Numbered from the stretch's first letter, positions 27,269 to 36,636 are shown. The stretch is 64,000 nucleotides of DNA from Gammaproteobacteria bacterium 45_16_T64 (GCA_002162955.1 MABD01000056.1:1-64000); one strand, 5' to 3'. The notes: generated from the letters alone by a model not told the origin. Program-made: numbers and translations.

Positions 27269-27378
27269 GTGCTATTACGGGCCACTCTCAATCCAAATCA
27301 GGCAGCATCACTCCCCACCCTAGTGGCAGACGCTGCCAGCGCCGCCGACATGAAAGCAATAAGCCCCGTATCGAATTG
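27269..27378 (+). pseudogene. Fragment of a saccharopine dehydrogenase-like gene
   Basis: In one frame this intergenic segment reads LRATLNPNQAASLPTLVADA and then ASAADMKAIS before a stop. This aligns well with residues 45-78 of the intact protein at 29041 (LKTSLGSNASALQTIVADAA SATDMAAM). It has no start and no rest of the gene, so it is a decayed remnant of a paralogue left by rearrangement around the effector module. Confidence 0.5.
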
Positions 27379-27404
27379 AACAACGTTTATAATAGACTCA
27401 TCCA

Positions 27405-28901
27405 ATGTCAACTATCTATCCGCTATTCACCATATTGTTAATAATGGCTAGCATCAACTCGCACGCTAAAAACCCAAGCAACTTTGATGTAGCCTTCAAG
27501 CAATCCATTTCACCGCTTGTGGACGCTAGTAAAGATACCATTTACAGTTGCCGCTTAGATGAATATCACAGCCTTTACGGCTACATCGGCAATCGCTATC
27601 TCAACGTTATTTGGCCAGATAAGAATAGAAATCTAACACTACGTAGCCAACCCAAAAATATCGAATGGGAAGACTACAAACGTTCAATCTATCAATACAA
27701 CATGCATGACAGCAGGTTGAACAACAACGGTTGCTTTCGAAATTCACTATTACGTCTGGGCTATGTAGACGAACACGTTAACCGTGTTCGATTCCTCGAT
27801 AGAGCGACAGATTTGATGTGGTTAATACCCGACCACAACCGTCAAGATTATTCCTACCAAAGCGCACAACGTCAGCTAAAAACAATAAACAATACCTCAA
27901 TTGACGATCACAACGATTGGCGCTTACCTACAATTGAAGAAGCGGCATCGCTCTACAGAAGACGCTACAGCACCGAGACCGGTAGCGAGACGCTGAAAAA
28001 ATACTACTATTGGACCTCGGATCGATTAGGTGATAAAGCCTGGGCATCTTTGCACACCTTCTCGTCAGTAACAGATCTAACTTGGACACATACCAAAAAC
28101 CCTCGCTATGGAAAGCCCGTTGAATACGGATTGGTATTGGTTCGAAGTCAACACCAACCGTACCCACAAAAATATTTAACTACGTTAGCGCAATACGAAA
28201 ACGAACCTTATCAAGAGCAGCAATGCAAACATTGGGAACGCTACCGTGGAAACAACAACGTCGTTCGGACACCAGAGTCTCCGGAGTGGCCCACGATCAT
28301 CAACGCCAAGAATCTGCGCACAAAACCTATGAGGTTTATTGGTACGGAGCACATCAGCAAGGACAAAAATTCGCTTACAACGCCCGTATCGAATGGTAAT
28401 TGGCGTTGTTTTAGAAATTATTTTATCGACACAAAAAAAGGTGTCGTTATCGATCTTGCGACCAACTTGATGTGGCAAAAAGCCTCTAACATCGCACTTA
28501 ACAAATACGAAAAAGTGCGGGATAAAAACACCTATGTTGACGCGCTCAACAACGATAATTTCGCTGGAGAAAACAGCTGGAGAGTACCAACTCAACAAGA
28601 GATGCTGTCATTAATGGAGTCTACCGCTTTCAGAAATAACCCAAATCTCAAAGTACGAACCCACCTCGACTCAATATTCGATCAGCAGGTACAACGCTAT
28701 ATGGTTGCCGACAGTTTTCAACCTAAGGACACCACCTCGCAACGTCATGTAGTGATAGACTTTGACGCAACGCGAGTAGACACGTCACTTTACGTTAAAC
28801 CAGAGAAACCCGCCTACGACACAGTTAAAGCGGTGCGCTCATTATCCAGGAAAGAGATACAATCCTATTGCCAACAGATTAAAGGACTAACATGTCAATA
28901 A
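27405..28901 (+). CDS. Secreted DUF1566 (Lcl_C) protein, copy 2; possible immunity protein
   Basis: The 498-residue protein is a full-length paralogue of the product at 24946: signal peptide ending INSHA, TDLMWLIPD and DWRLPTIEEAASLYRRRY in the first DUF1566 module, TNLMWQKASN and WRVPTQQEMLSLMEST in the second, and the same SYCQQIKGLTCQ C-terminus. Sequence divergence is substantial inside the gene while the 3' end is nearly identical at the DNA level. Tandem duplication of immunity genes is common for type VI effectors; here it is inference. Confidence 0.75.
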   Translation: MSTIYPLFTILLIMASINSHAKNPSNFDVAFKQSISPLVDASKDTIYSCRLDEYHSLYGYIGNRYLNVIWPDKNRNLTLRSQPKNIEWEDYKRSIYQYNMHDSRLNNNGCFRNSLLRLGYVDEHVNRVRFLDRATDLMWLIPDHNRQDYSYQSAQRQLKTINNTSIDDHNDWRLPTIEEAASLYRRRYSTETGSETLKKYYYWTSDRLGDKAWASLHTFSSVTDLTWTHTKNPRYGKPVEYGLVLVRSQHQPYPQKYLTTLAQYENEPYQEQQCKHWERYRGNNNVVRTPESPEWPTIINAKNLRTKPMRFIGTEHISKDKNSLTTPVSNGNWRCFRNYFIDTKKGVVIDLATNLMWQKASNIALNKYEKVRDKNTYVDALNNDNFAGENSWRVPTQQEMLSLMESTAFRNNPNLKVRTHLDSIFDQQVQRYMVADSFQPKDTTSQRHVVIDFDATRVDTSLYVKPEKPAYDTVKAVRSLSRKEIQSYCQQIKGLTCQ

Positions 28902-29005
28902 CTCAGCAGCAGAGAATCAGTACACGTACTCTCGTATACATTACTCTGCACATATTCTCGGGTTTAAATATTGTTAAGATTCCCTTAAGGTACAAGGATC
29001 CATAA
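28892..29005 (+). pseudogene. Truncated start of a duplicated LysM gene
   Basis: The last bases of DUF1566 copy 2 and the ATG TCA ATA ACT CA start of the LysM gene are repeated here nearly identically to 26440-26465, then identity stops abruptly. The frame continues for 37 codons without LysM similarity. This marks the breakpoint of a segmental duplication that included the beginning of the LysM gene. Confidence 0.6.
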
Positions 29006-29040
29006 ATATTCAATCATTAATACACTGAAGGAAGTAATCC

Positions 29041-30270
29041 ATGAGTGACTCGCAATATGACATCATCGTATTTGGCGCCACCAGTTTTGTTGGCCAGATA
29101 CTCTGTAAGTATCTATTGGATACACTAACAGACGCTGATTCACTCAACTGGGCAATTGCTGGTCGCTCTCAGACTAAGCTCGACACACTTAAAACGTCCC
29201 TTGGGTCAAACGCAAGCGCACTCCAAACCATTGTGGCGGATGCCGCCAGTGCCACAGACATGGCGGCCATGTGCAAGCAAGCCAACGTTATAGTCTCGAC
29301 AGTGGGTCCTTATGCATTGTACGGCGAACCCCTCGTTAAAGCCTGCGCTGAGAGTGGCACCGATTACTGTGACCTTACCGGGGAAGTGCAATGGATCAGG
29401 GAGATGGTGCAAAAGTATGAATCCGCCGCCAAAGAGTCTGGGGCCCGTATTGTGCATTGCTGCGGCTTCGACTCCATCCCATCGGATCTCGGCGTGTACT
29501 TTCTCCAACAAGAATCAAACAAGCAATATGGTAAACCCTGTGAGCGGGTAAAGATGCGTGTTAAAGCAATGCGTGGTGGTGCATCTGGAGGCACCGTCGC
29601 CAGCATGGTAAATATTGCTCAAGAGGCAGCATCAAACCCTGCCTTACGCAAAGAACTCGCCAACCCCTACTCATTGTGTTCATCAGACTACCCGACCCAT
29701 ATTCGTCAACCCAATGTTACCAGCGCCACTAAAGATGATGAATTCAGCGCATGGTCTGCGCCTTTCGTAATGGCGGCCATTAATACTCGCATCGTACAAC
29801 GCAGTAATGATTTGTCAGATCAAGCCTACGGTTCATCCTTTACCTACGATGAAGCCATGCTCACCAAACCCGGTATTGCGGGTTGGTTAACGGCTCAATC
29901 CGTCACTGTTGGCATTGGGGGCTTTATGGTTGCTGCTGCTATCAAACCTTCACGCTGGCTGCTAGAAAAATATGTCTTGCCTGCACCCGGTGAAGGCCCT
30001 AGCCCCTCTGCTCAAGAAAAAGGTTTCTACGACCTACGATTTGCAGGTAAAACTACCGATGGACAAACCCTCACCGTCAAAGTGACCGGAGACAAAGACC
30101 CAGGTTATGGTTCTACCTCTAAAATGTTAGGCCAATCTGCTATATCCTTAGTCCAAGACTTTAGCAAAGCCGACAAAGCGGGAGGTTTTTGGACACCTGC
30201 AACCATGTTTGGCGACACGTTAATACAGCGCCTCAAAAAACATTCCGGTCTCACCTTTGAGGTCCTTTAA
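29041..30270 (+). CDS. Saccharopine dehydrogenase-like NAD(P)-binding protein (trans-acting enoyl reductase type)
   Basis: The 409-residue protein starts after GAAGGAAG and has an N-terminal Rossmann motif GATSFVGQ (residues 11-18), VSTVGPYALYGEPLVKACAE (about 85-104) and CGFDSIPSDLGVYFL (about 141-155), a layout typical of the saccharopine dehydrogenase/trans-acting enoyl reductase family. Bacterial members act in lipid metabolism; the substrate here is unknown. A remnant of a related gene lies at 27269, on the far side of DUF1566 copy 2. An imperfect hairpin follows the stop. Confidence 0.82.
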   Translation: MSDSQYDIIVFGATSFVGQILCKYLLDTLTDADSLNWAIAGRSQTKLDTLKTSLGSNASALQTIVADAASATDMAAMCKQANVIVSTVGPYALYGEPLVKACAESGTDYCDLTGEVQWIREMVQKYESAAKESGARIVHCCGFDSIPSDLGVYFLQQESNKQYGKPCERVKMRVKAMRGGASGGTVASMVNIAQEAASNPALRKELANPYSLCSSDYPTHIRQPNVTSATKDDEFSAWSAPFVMAAINTRIVQRSNDLSDQAYGSSFTYDEAMLTKPGIAGWLTAQSVTVGIGGFMVAAAIKPSRWLLEKYVLPAPGEGPSPSAQEKGFYDLRFAGKTTDGQTLTVKVTGDKDPGYGSTSKMLGQSAISLVQDFSKADKAGGFWTPATMFGDTLIQRLKKHSGLTFEVL

Positions 30271-30290
30271 CGCATAAAATCAACTATTTA

Positions 30291-30336
30291 CCCTAACCCT
30301 GTGTAATGCGAATGTTCAATCGCACAGGGCTTAGGG
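30291..30336 (+). terminator. Terminator-like hairpin
   Basis: CCCTAA-CCCTGTG-N4-GCGA pairs with TCGC-ACAGGG-CTTAGGG with small bulges. No T tract follows, so it may be a stabilising hairpin rather than a classical terminator. It follows the saccharopine dehydrogenase-like gene. Confidence 0.4.
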
Positions 30337-30453
30337 AGCCCTAACGATACCAACTTGGCGATAACTGGCTTCGATTCCGTGCATAAGCCTACTTTGCGAT
30401 CTATTATTAGCTCTATCGACAGCAGATAGAACCCAGCGTAACGTTGGGTAATT

Positions 30454-31362
30454 ATGCATACTATGAACGCAAAAACCGGCCACTCACATCATCAACATCA
30501 ATGGCATGACGTTGGCTCCGAATACTCGTTATTCGTCGAACTCACCTCCGCACAAAATATCGACGCGCTTGACGCAACCCTAGAACACGTATTTCAAAAG
30601 CTATTTGATACCGACAGCGTACAGGTTGTCAAACCGACAGACCCCACACCAGATGAGGGCGAAAACGAACAGCGCTACACCATTTCAAATGCCGAAGAAG
30701 ATATTATTCGCGACATTATCATTAATGATCAGCGTAATTCCCCTAAGCGCCTTTTTTTAGATGCCGCGTTAGAAGTGTATGTTAATCATTACGATCTTTT
30801 AATTAAAAGTCAGGTAGACAAACTCACAGGACTATTTAACCGGCAAGTACTGGATGAAAAAATACGACGATTATCCATTGGCAAGGACCTTTCAGACCGC
30901 CGAAAGAACGATCCTAGTCGCGTGATCGTTATCTTTGACATCGACCACTTTAAGCGCGTCAACGACACCTTCGGTCATTTATACGGCGATGAGGTGCTCG
31001 TCTTAATTTCTCATATGATGAAAACAGCATTTCGACCTGATGATTGGTTATTTCGATATGGAGGCGAAGAGTTTTTGGTATTTCTTAACAATGCGACCCT
31101 AGAACAAGCATCCAAAGTTATTCAACGCTTTCTCGAAAAAATTGCGAATTATGAGTTCCCTCAAATTGGACAAGCCACCATTTCTTGTGGCTTCACGCTA
31201 TACGATTCCCACCATAACTTTTCAACGATTATCGATCGCGCTGACAAAGCGTTATATTACGCCAAAGAAAATGGCAGAAACCAAGCGCACATCTATGAAG
31301 CGCTGATCGAATCTGGAAAAATAGAATCATCTGATCGCGAAAGCGACATCGATATTTTCTAA
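30454..31362 (+). CDS. Diguanylate cyclase (GGDEF domain)
   Basis: The 302-residue protein has a helical N-terminal region and a C-terminal GGDEF domain from about residue 125: TGLFNRQVLDE, DIDHFKRVNDTFGHLYGDEVL, then the active-site loop FRYGGEEFLVFL (GGEEF). The residues needed for cyclic-di-GMP synthesis are present. The RxxD inhibitory site was not evident. A His-rich N-terminus (GHSHHQHQWH) may bind a metal. No membrane segment is seen. No Shine-Dalgarno sequence precedes the first ATG, and the ATG at 30463 is an alternative start. Confidence 0.88.
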   Translation: MHTMNAKTGHSHHQHQWHDVGSEYSLFVELTSAQNIDALDATLEHVFQKLFDTDSVQVVKPTDPTPDEGENEQRYTISNAEEDIIRDIIINDQRNSPKRLFLDAALEVYVNHYDLLIKSQVDKLTGLFNRQVLDEKIRRLSIGKDLSDRRKNDPSRVIVIFDIDHFKRVNDTFGHLYGDEVLVLISHMMKTAFRPDDWLFRYGGEEFLVFLNNATLEQASKVIQRFLEKIANYEFPQIGQATISCGFTLYDSHHNFSTIIDRADKALYYAKENGRNQAHIYEALIESGKIESSDRESDIDIF

Positions 31363-31381
31363 CCCTCCCAAAAAACTCGAC

Positions 31382-32221
31382 CTATTTCTTCGAGAACATC
31401 CGAGTCCAAATATTCAATACCTGCTGTGTTGGTAATAACCGATGCAACCAAGGCAATGCCGCCGCCCCAGGACCAATAAGGTAACTGGGTTTGGTTTTCT
31501 TGGGCACAATCATTTTTTTATACACTTGCTCAGCAAAGTGCGCCGCTGAATAAAGTTTAAAATTATCGCCTATTGCGCTGGCACCATCGAGAAAATATTG
31601 CTTATATTGCGAGCGTAACGGTTCAGGAATAGTATTCCATTGCATCTCACCGACATCATCCCCCAATTCCGTCATCGGCGTTTCCACCCCACCCGGCTCC
31701 AAAGAGGTTACATCAACCCCAAAAGGGGCCATCTCCATTCGCATATGATTAGACAGCGCTTTAAGTGCGACTTTTGATACAGGATAAGACGACCCCATAG
31801 GAATCGTAAGATAAACAGACGCCGACGTTGTATTGACGATCCGTCCCTTTGCGTTACGCAACAATGGCATAAACGCCTGTGCAACCGCTAACGGCCCCCA
31901 AAAGTTTATTTCAAAGGTACGTCGATAATCATCCATGTCCGCCGCTTCAATAACCCCTGAATTACCTGGGCAACCGGCATTATTAATCAACAGATCTAAC
32001 TGTCCAACATCACCTTCAATACGCTCAACAACGCAGCGGATATCGTCCTCTGATTGCACATCACAACGTAGCGGAACTACATTATCCAATTGATGCCAAC
32101 GCGAATTTTCTGGTGCAGCACTGCGATAACCCGCGTATACACGCCAACCCGTTGATTGCAGTTTTAGCACTAAGCCTTCACCAATGCCCGTGGCTGCACC
32201 TGTAATAAAGGCCGTTTTCAC
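31382..32221 (-). CDS. Short-chain dehydrogenase/reductase of the steroid cluster
   Basis: The start is GTG at 32221, overlapping the TGA of the upstream flavoprotein gene as GTGA, a sign of translational coupling. The 279-residue product has TGAATGIG (8-15), NNAG and the YPVSK active site after NTTSASVY. It is a close paralogue of the SDR at 18132. Coupling to a 3-ketosteroid dehydrogenase-like gene makes a hydroxysteroid substrate likely, though this is inferred from context. Confidence 0.88.
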   Translation of the reverse strand: MKTAFITGAATGIGEGLVLKLQSTGWRVYAGYRSAAPENSRWHQLDNVVPLRCDVQSEDDIRCVVERIEGDVGQLDLLINNAGCPGNSGVIEAADMDDYRRTFEINFWGPLAVAQAFMPLLRNAKGRIVNTTSASVYLTIPMGSSYPVSKVALKALSNHMRMEMAPFGVDVTSLEPGGVETPMTELGDDVGEMQWNTIPEPLRSQYKQYFLDGASAIGDNFKLYSAAHFAEQVYKKMIVPKKTKPSYLIGPGAAALPWLHRLLPTQQVLNIWTRMFSKK

Positions 32222-33972
32222 GATTCACATCCTTCGATTTCATTCGTGTCTTGTTTCACATCAACCGTCATCGGCAAGCGTCTGTCTGCGCTAACATCAT
32301 CGCCGTTGGCACGTTTCACCGCGTATTTACCCGCTCGTCGCCCAGAAAAAACTCCATCGGCAATCGATAATCCACTCACATAAGCATTAGAGGCGACACC
32401 CATTGCCGTTCGCCCTGCCGCAAACAATCCCTGAATCGGTTCATCAGAAGTATTCAGTACAGCACCCGTACCTTCACATATACGCAGACCGCCAAGGCTG
32501 ATCACGGAGGTGATATCACCTTTACCCACGGACATGTTAATCGCATAAAAAGGTCCCGTCGTTAGCTCACGCATATCTTCTTGTTTTTTGCCCAAGCTAT
32601 CGGGATTTTCTCCGCGCGCGGCTGCATTATAGGCATCGACTGTATTTACTAGCTGCTCTGGATCAATTTTGCATTTCGCTGCAAGCTCTTTCAGTGTGTC
32701 TGCGGTCCGCGCCATACGCACCGCGCCTTTGGCCTGGGCCCACGTGACAAAACGTGAGTTCTTTAAATTGAGATTGGCAACACTATCGTCATACAATGTT
32801 TTATCCAAAATCAGAACCGCTTCGCCATTATTTTCTTCCATCATTTTGGTGCCAATGGTTGCACCATATAAGGCCTCGTTGATATAACGCTTACCTTGTA
32901 AATTAACCAGTGCCGCTTTGGGCCAATCCACGGGCGGATTAATAAAACGCCATGCGGTTGCTGTTCCTAAACGTTCAGCTATACCACCTACGCTCACCCC
33001 CAGGGCCATCCCAGAACCCGTATCACCGGTAGTGCCCAATTTCATCGCGCGCTTAAATTTAGGCAGGTATTTTTCGGTCATCTCTTTATTAAGAATAAAA
33101 CCGCCGGTCGATAACACCACGCCACCTTTCGCTCGATAGCGAACAGTCTTAGTAAATTTCTTTTCCAGCAACGCTAGCTTTAAACGAAAGCCTTTTGCAG
33201 CAGGTGCATAATAGATTTGAGAATACGATGCCAACGTCGACCACATCTTATGTTGGAATAACGTCCAAGCACCCGCCGTCATTTGCTGCGCTTCAACACC
33301 CACTACGTCTCCAGCGTCATTAATCAATAAACGTGACACTCGGGTTTTTCTAATTGCCGTCACGCCTTTTTGCTTTGCGCTCTTAATTAACGGCGCAATA
33401 AATGCGGGGCCAAATGCGGTAAAACTCTTAATGCCATCGGCTAAGTGTCCACGCGGTGCGGGCCGCGCCTCTTCCTCGTGAGCTAACTCATTACCGGAAT
33501 AATATAGGCTGTTGCCATGAACAGGGTAACTTGTCTTACGTGGGAAAAGGTCACCGCTATAGGTCACACCGTTACTCGTAACCCAGCTAAAGTTCTCTGC
33601 ACTATCTTCACAGAATTGTTTGAGGGTTGCCGGCTTCACCGCATCTTGCACTTCATTTCGTAAATAGCGGAACATGCTATCTGCATCATCTCTAACACCC
33701 AGCCGCTCCTGCAACTCCGTGCCGCCACCGGCATACATGACACTGCCACTACGCGCTGTAGTACCACCACCCTCAAAACGATCGATAAACGCTACCTTTG
33801 CACCGCTTTCTTTCGCCTCCAATGCTGCTGATACACCAGCCGCACCCAGGCCCACCACAATCACATCAAAGCTGTCTTGCCATTGCGTCGAATTTACATC
33901 AACCACCAAGGCTTCTTCTACATTAGTACCAGGAAGATCATTTAGGGTCGTTGCCACAGTATCACTTGCCAT
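32218..33972 (-). CDS. 3-Ketosteroid dehydrogenase-like FAD protein (KstD/Kst4D type)
   Basis: The 584-residue protein (ATG at 33972; an upstream TTG at 34062 is unlikely) has an N-terminal FAD Rossmann motif VVGLGAAGVSAALEA (about 39-53), ARSGSVMYAGGG and a C-terminal block GLFAAGRTAMGVASNAYVSG followed by LSIADGVFSGRRAG. These are typical of the succinate dehydrogenase-related flavoproteins that include 3-ketosteroid delta-1 and delta-4(5-alpha) dehydrogenases. Such enzymes desaturate ring A before ring cleavage. Which bond is oxidised cannot be decided. It is divergent from the acyl-CoA synthetase gene, with a TTGCAA-type site between. Confidence 0.8.
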   Translation of the reverse strand: MASDTVATTLNDLPGTNVEEALVVDVNSTQWQDSFDVIVVGLGAAGVSAALEAKESGAKVAFIDRFEGGGTTARSGSVMYAGGGTELQERLGVRDDADSMFRYLRNEVQDAVKPATLKQFCEDSAENFSWVTSNGVTYSGDLFPRKTSYPVHGNSLYYSGNELAHEEEARPAPRGHLADGIKSFTAFGPAFIAPLIKSAKQKGVTAIRKTRVSRLLINDAGDVVGVEAQQMTAGAWTLFQHKMWSTLASYSQIYYAPAAKGFRLKLALLEKKFTKTVRYRAKGGVVLSTGGFILNKEMTEKYLPKFKRAMKLGTTGDTGSGMALGVSVGGIAERLGTATAWRFINPPVDWPKAALVNLQGKRYINEALYGATIGTKMMEENNGEAVLILDKTLYDDSVANLNLKNSRFVTWAQAKGAVRMARTADTLKELAAKCKIDPEQLVNTVDAYNAAARGENPDSLGKKQEDMRELTTGPFYAINMSVGKGDITSVISLGGLRICEGTGAVLNTSDEPIQGLFAAGRTAMGVASNAYVSGLSIADGVFSGRRAGKYAVKRANGDDVSADRRLPMTVDVKQDTNEIEGCES

Positions 33973-34140
33973 GATTTCAATGCCTATTCCGTTATTTGAG
34001 GAGAAAATATTGCGATTTATTAGAAATTCTAACAAATCCAATATTTCGTTATCTTTCAACAAGATAGAAAAGAAAAACGGAATAAAAACCGGCTTCTTTT
34101 ATAGATTCATATTGCGGCAGTCTATCATTTCGCTATATTA

Positions 34141-34162
34141 TTGCAAATATACATGCAAAAAT
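34141..34162. promoter_or_regulatory. Degenerate TTGCAA/TGCA operator-like site
   Basis: TTGCAA-N7-TGCAAAAAT lies between the divergent flavoprotein and synthetase genes. It resembles the exact TTGCAA-N6-TGCATAAT sites at 21563, 41255 and 47436 but has a 7-base spacer and a different tail. Confidence 0.4.
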
Positions 34163-34258
34163 ACAAAACGTGCTAAAGTTCTATACTGAAACTTACCCAG
34201 TGCGAACCAGAACCACCCCGCAGAATGAATACCGCGAATAACTACAGAGAGAAGAGTC

Positions 34259-35872
34259 GTGAACAAGCTTGATTTAACAGACAACAACAATCGTATATTG
34301 CCAAAAATGTTAACTCTTCAGGCGCAGCAAGTTGGCGATTCTGAATTCTTAATTACCGATGAGCGCCGATTAACCTTTGCAGAAGCAGAGCAAATCACTA
34401 ACTCAATTGCCGCCGGCCTAAAAGAGCTTGGCGTTGAGAAGAATGATCGCGTAGCGTTCTATCTTAATAGCGCCATGGAATCAGTATTAGTTTCCCTTGC
34501 TATCAACAAGATAGACGCTATCTGGGTTCCAATCAACACCGATTACAAAGGTGCCTGGTTAACCGAAACCATCGAGCGCAGCCGTTGTAAGGTATTGATT
34601 ACCGAATCGGAATTACAAGAACGAGTCGCTGACGTGCAATCATCGCTAAAAGATGAAAAGCTCGTTGTAGCTGGTCCTAAAGAAAGCCTCACCCTAGAAG
34701 GTGCGGTAACCCTCGATTTCTTGGCCGAGCACAGCCCCCTTGAGCCCAATTACGATGCGATGAACTACGGCGATACCTGTGCCATTCTTTGGACATCAGG
34801 CACTACGGGCAAATCTAAAGGCGTATTACAGAGCCATAACTCTTGGATTCGCCCCATTGCTGAAGCCGCCTCTATCTATTACAAGTCACAACCGGGCGAT
34901 GTAATCTATAACGTATTACCGCTATACAATTCTGGCGCATGGATCACCGCGATTTTCCGTGCACTTTATGAAGGTCTACCGGTAGTACTCGAGAAGCGTT
35001 TCTCGGTCACTACGTTCTGGGATCGTATTCGTAAATTTGGCGCCACCCAAACCTTTACCCTCGGCGCCATGCATATGTTCCTTTGGAACTCGCCGGAACG
35101 CCCAGACGATAAAGATAACCCATTGCGTGTCGCTCAAATGGTGCCAATGCCAGACCAACTCAAAGAGCCTTTCTCAGAGCGTTTTGATGTTGAGCTATTA
35201 CCCATGGGTTACGGACAAAGTGAAGCCATGGTTATCTGTACCCCAGCCCACCATGTAGGTAAGGTGCCCTTTAGCTCCTTAGGGTTACCGCTAGATGACA
35301 TGGAAATTAAGCTACTTGACGATGACAACAACGAAGTTGCTGAAGGGGAGATTGGTGAAATGTGTTTACGCACATTAAAGCCATTCACCATTTTTAACGG
35401 CTACTTTGATGATCCCGCTGCAGACAAAGCGGCTTATACTGGCGAGTGGTATCACACGGGTGATCTTGGAAAGCTGGACCCAACAGGGGCCTTCTGGTTT
35501 GTCGATCGTAAGAACGATGCCCTTCGTTATGCAGGTCGCAACATTTCGTCTATGGCAGTCGAAATGTCTGTTCGCAAACACCCTGCAGTAAAAGATGTAG
35601 CCGCGTTTGGCATTCCCTCAAAGGATGTACCGGGTGAATCTGAGCTAAAACTTAACGTTATACTCGATCCAGAAGCCACCGTAACTTATGAAGAGTTAGC
35701 GGAGTTTATCAATGATAACGCGCCCTATTATTTTGTACCGCAGTATATGAACTTCGTGAAAACCCTACCTTACACCCCCACCAATAAGGTGCAGAAGTTT
35801 AAGCTTCGTGAAGAAGGCCTGACGGAGGATACCTGGGTATTAAAGGACTCTGAGTACAAAGTGAAGCGTTAA
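34259..35872 (+). CDS. AMP-binding acyl-CoA synthetase (FadD-like)
   Basis: The 537-residue protein is read from a GTG at 34259. It has the adenylate-forming signature WTSGTTGKSKGVLQSH (about 178-193), the YGQSEA motif (about 320), YHTGDLG (about 400) and the hinge/C-terminal motif DRKNDALRYAGRNISS. The enzyme should activate a carboxylate with ATP and CoA. In this context a steroid side-chain or degradation intermediate acid is likely. It is divergent from the KstD-like gene and followed by a long hairpin. Confidence 0.88.
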   Translation: MNKLDLTDNNNRILPKMLTLQAQQVGDSEFLITDERRLTFAEAEQITNSIAAGLKELGVEKNDRVAFYLNSAMESVLVSLAINKIDAIWVPINTDYKGAWLTETIERSRCKVLITESELQERVADVQSSLKDEKLVVAGPKESLTLEGAVTLDFLAEHSPLEPNYDAMNYGDTCAILWTSGTTGKSKGVLQSHNSWIRPIAEAASIYYKSQPGDVIYNVLPLYNSGAWITAIFRALYEGLPVVLEKRFSVTTFWDRIRKFGATQTFTLGAMHMFLWNSPERPDDKDNPLRVAQMVPMPDQLKEPFSERFDVELLPMGYGQSEAMVICTPAHHVGKVPFSSLGLPLDDMEIKLLDDDNNEVAEGEIGEMCLRTLKPFTIFNGYFDDPAADKAAYTGEWYHTGDLGKLDPTGAFWFVDRKNDALRYAGRNISSMAVEMSVRKHPAVKDVAAFGIPSKDVPGESELKLNVILDPEATVTYEELAEFINDNAPYYFVPQYMNFVKTLPYTPTNKVQKFKLREEGLTEDTWVLKDSEYKVKR

Positions 35873-35890
35873 TCAGGCTTTGCATCAACT

Positions 35891-35935
35891 ATTCTCAATG
35901 CAGCATTATCCAAATGGATATGCTGCATTGAGAAT
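35891..35935. terminator. 20-bp hairpin between convergent genes
   Basis: ATTCTCAATGCAGCAT plus ATCC (35891-35911, one bulged T) pairs with 35916-35935 across an AAAT loop. It lies between the convergent acyl-CoA synthetase and DUF2750 genes and probably ends both transcripts. Confidence 0.65.
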
Positions 35936-35956
35936 ACATTAAACGCTGCACCATTC

Positions 35957-36346
35957 TTATTGATCCAACTCCGCCAACAAGGCCTTCTCCATACCTTCTG
36001 GTGTTTCAATCACGCCCTCCCCTTCATTTACCGGAAAAATCGCCAACACGGTATCATCGTCCTGCAACCCAGGCGTCCAACGCTCTAACCATACGTCCAA
36101 CTTGATCGCCTTAGGTTTGCAATCCGACCATTCAGACACTGCCCAGGCCTTAGCAAAATCGGGATGCGGCCAAACTGGCAAACAGACCTGTCCATCATCC
36201 ACCGACAGCTCCACCCAGCCATCGGGGCTGTGCAAACTCCAAACCTCCTCCCAACGGGCGACAGTACGCATAAAGTAGTCGTAGCGCTGCTCTTCAGAGA
36301 GCTTACTAATGGAAGTGAATTGCTTATCGGTAAGTTTATAGGGCAT
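35957..36346 (-). CDS. DUF2750 family protein
   Basis: The 129-residue protein matches DUF2750 in length and content: EEQRYDYFMRTVARWEEVWSL near the N-terminus, then WPHPDFAKAWA and LDVWLERWTPGL. The family is small, soluble and of unknown function. It is transcribed alone, opposite to the steroid genes on either side, and shows no sign of belonging to their regulon. Confidence 0.85.
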   Translation of the reverse strand: MPYKLTDKQFTSISKLSEEQRYDYFMRTVARWEEVWSLHSPDGWVELSVDDGQVCLPVWPHPDFAKAWAVSEWSDCKPKAIKLDVWLERWTPGLQDDDTVLAIFPVNEGEGVIETPEGMEKALLAELDQ

Positions 36347-36573
36347 TGCTATGATCTCTGGCGATTTATCAGGATGAACAAAAAGGGCGATTATAAGCTG
36401 CTCCGCGCCCTACACAATAGATATTAGAAAACGATAGCTCCCCCTAAATCTCTAAGGCCTCAACCATATACCCTTTCCCTCTTTCGTTTGGCCCCATTCC
36501 ACCATTTTGCTCTAAGGCCTATAAGCCGCTTCTCATTTGGCCTCTACAGGTATAGTTTAAAAAATGCTCATTT

Positions 36574-36594
36574 TTGCAACAATATCGCAAAAAT
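36574..36594. promoter_or_regulatory. Degenerate TTGCAA-N6-CGCAAAAAT site
   Basis: This relative of the TTGCAA-N6-TGCATAAT operator lies 6 bp upstream of the tandem TATACGG operators, so both putative regulators of the steroid region may meet at the promoter of the 212-residue protein. Confidence 0.4.
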
Positions 36595-36600
36595 AAACGG

Positions 36601-36636
36601 TATACGGTGTAGACTCTCATCAGTATACGTCGTAGA
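36601..36636. promoter_or_regulatory. Tandem TATACGG-type operators
   Basis: TATACGGTGTAGA (36601-36613) and TATACGTCGTAGA (36624-36636) are centred 23 bp apart, exactly as at 17600-17635. They lie 120 bp before the 212-residue protein gene. Confidence 0.65.
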
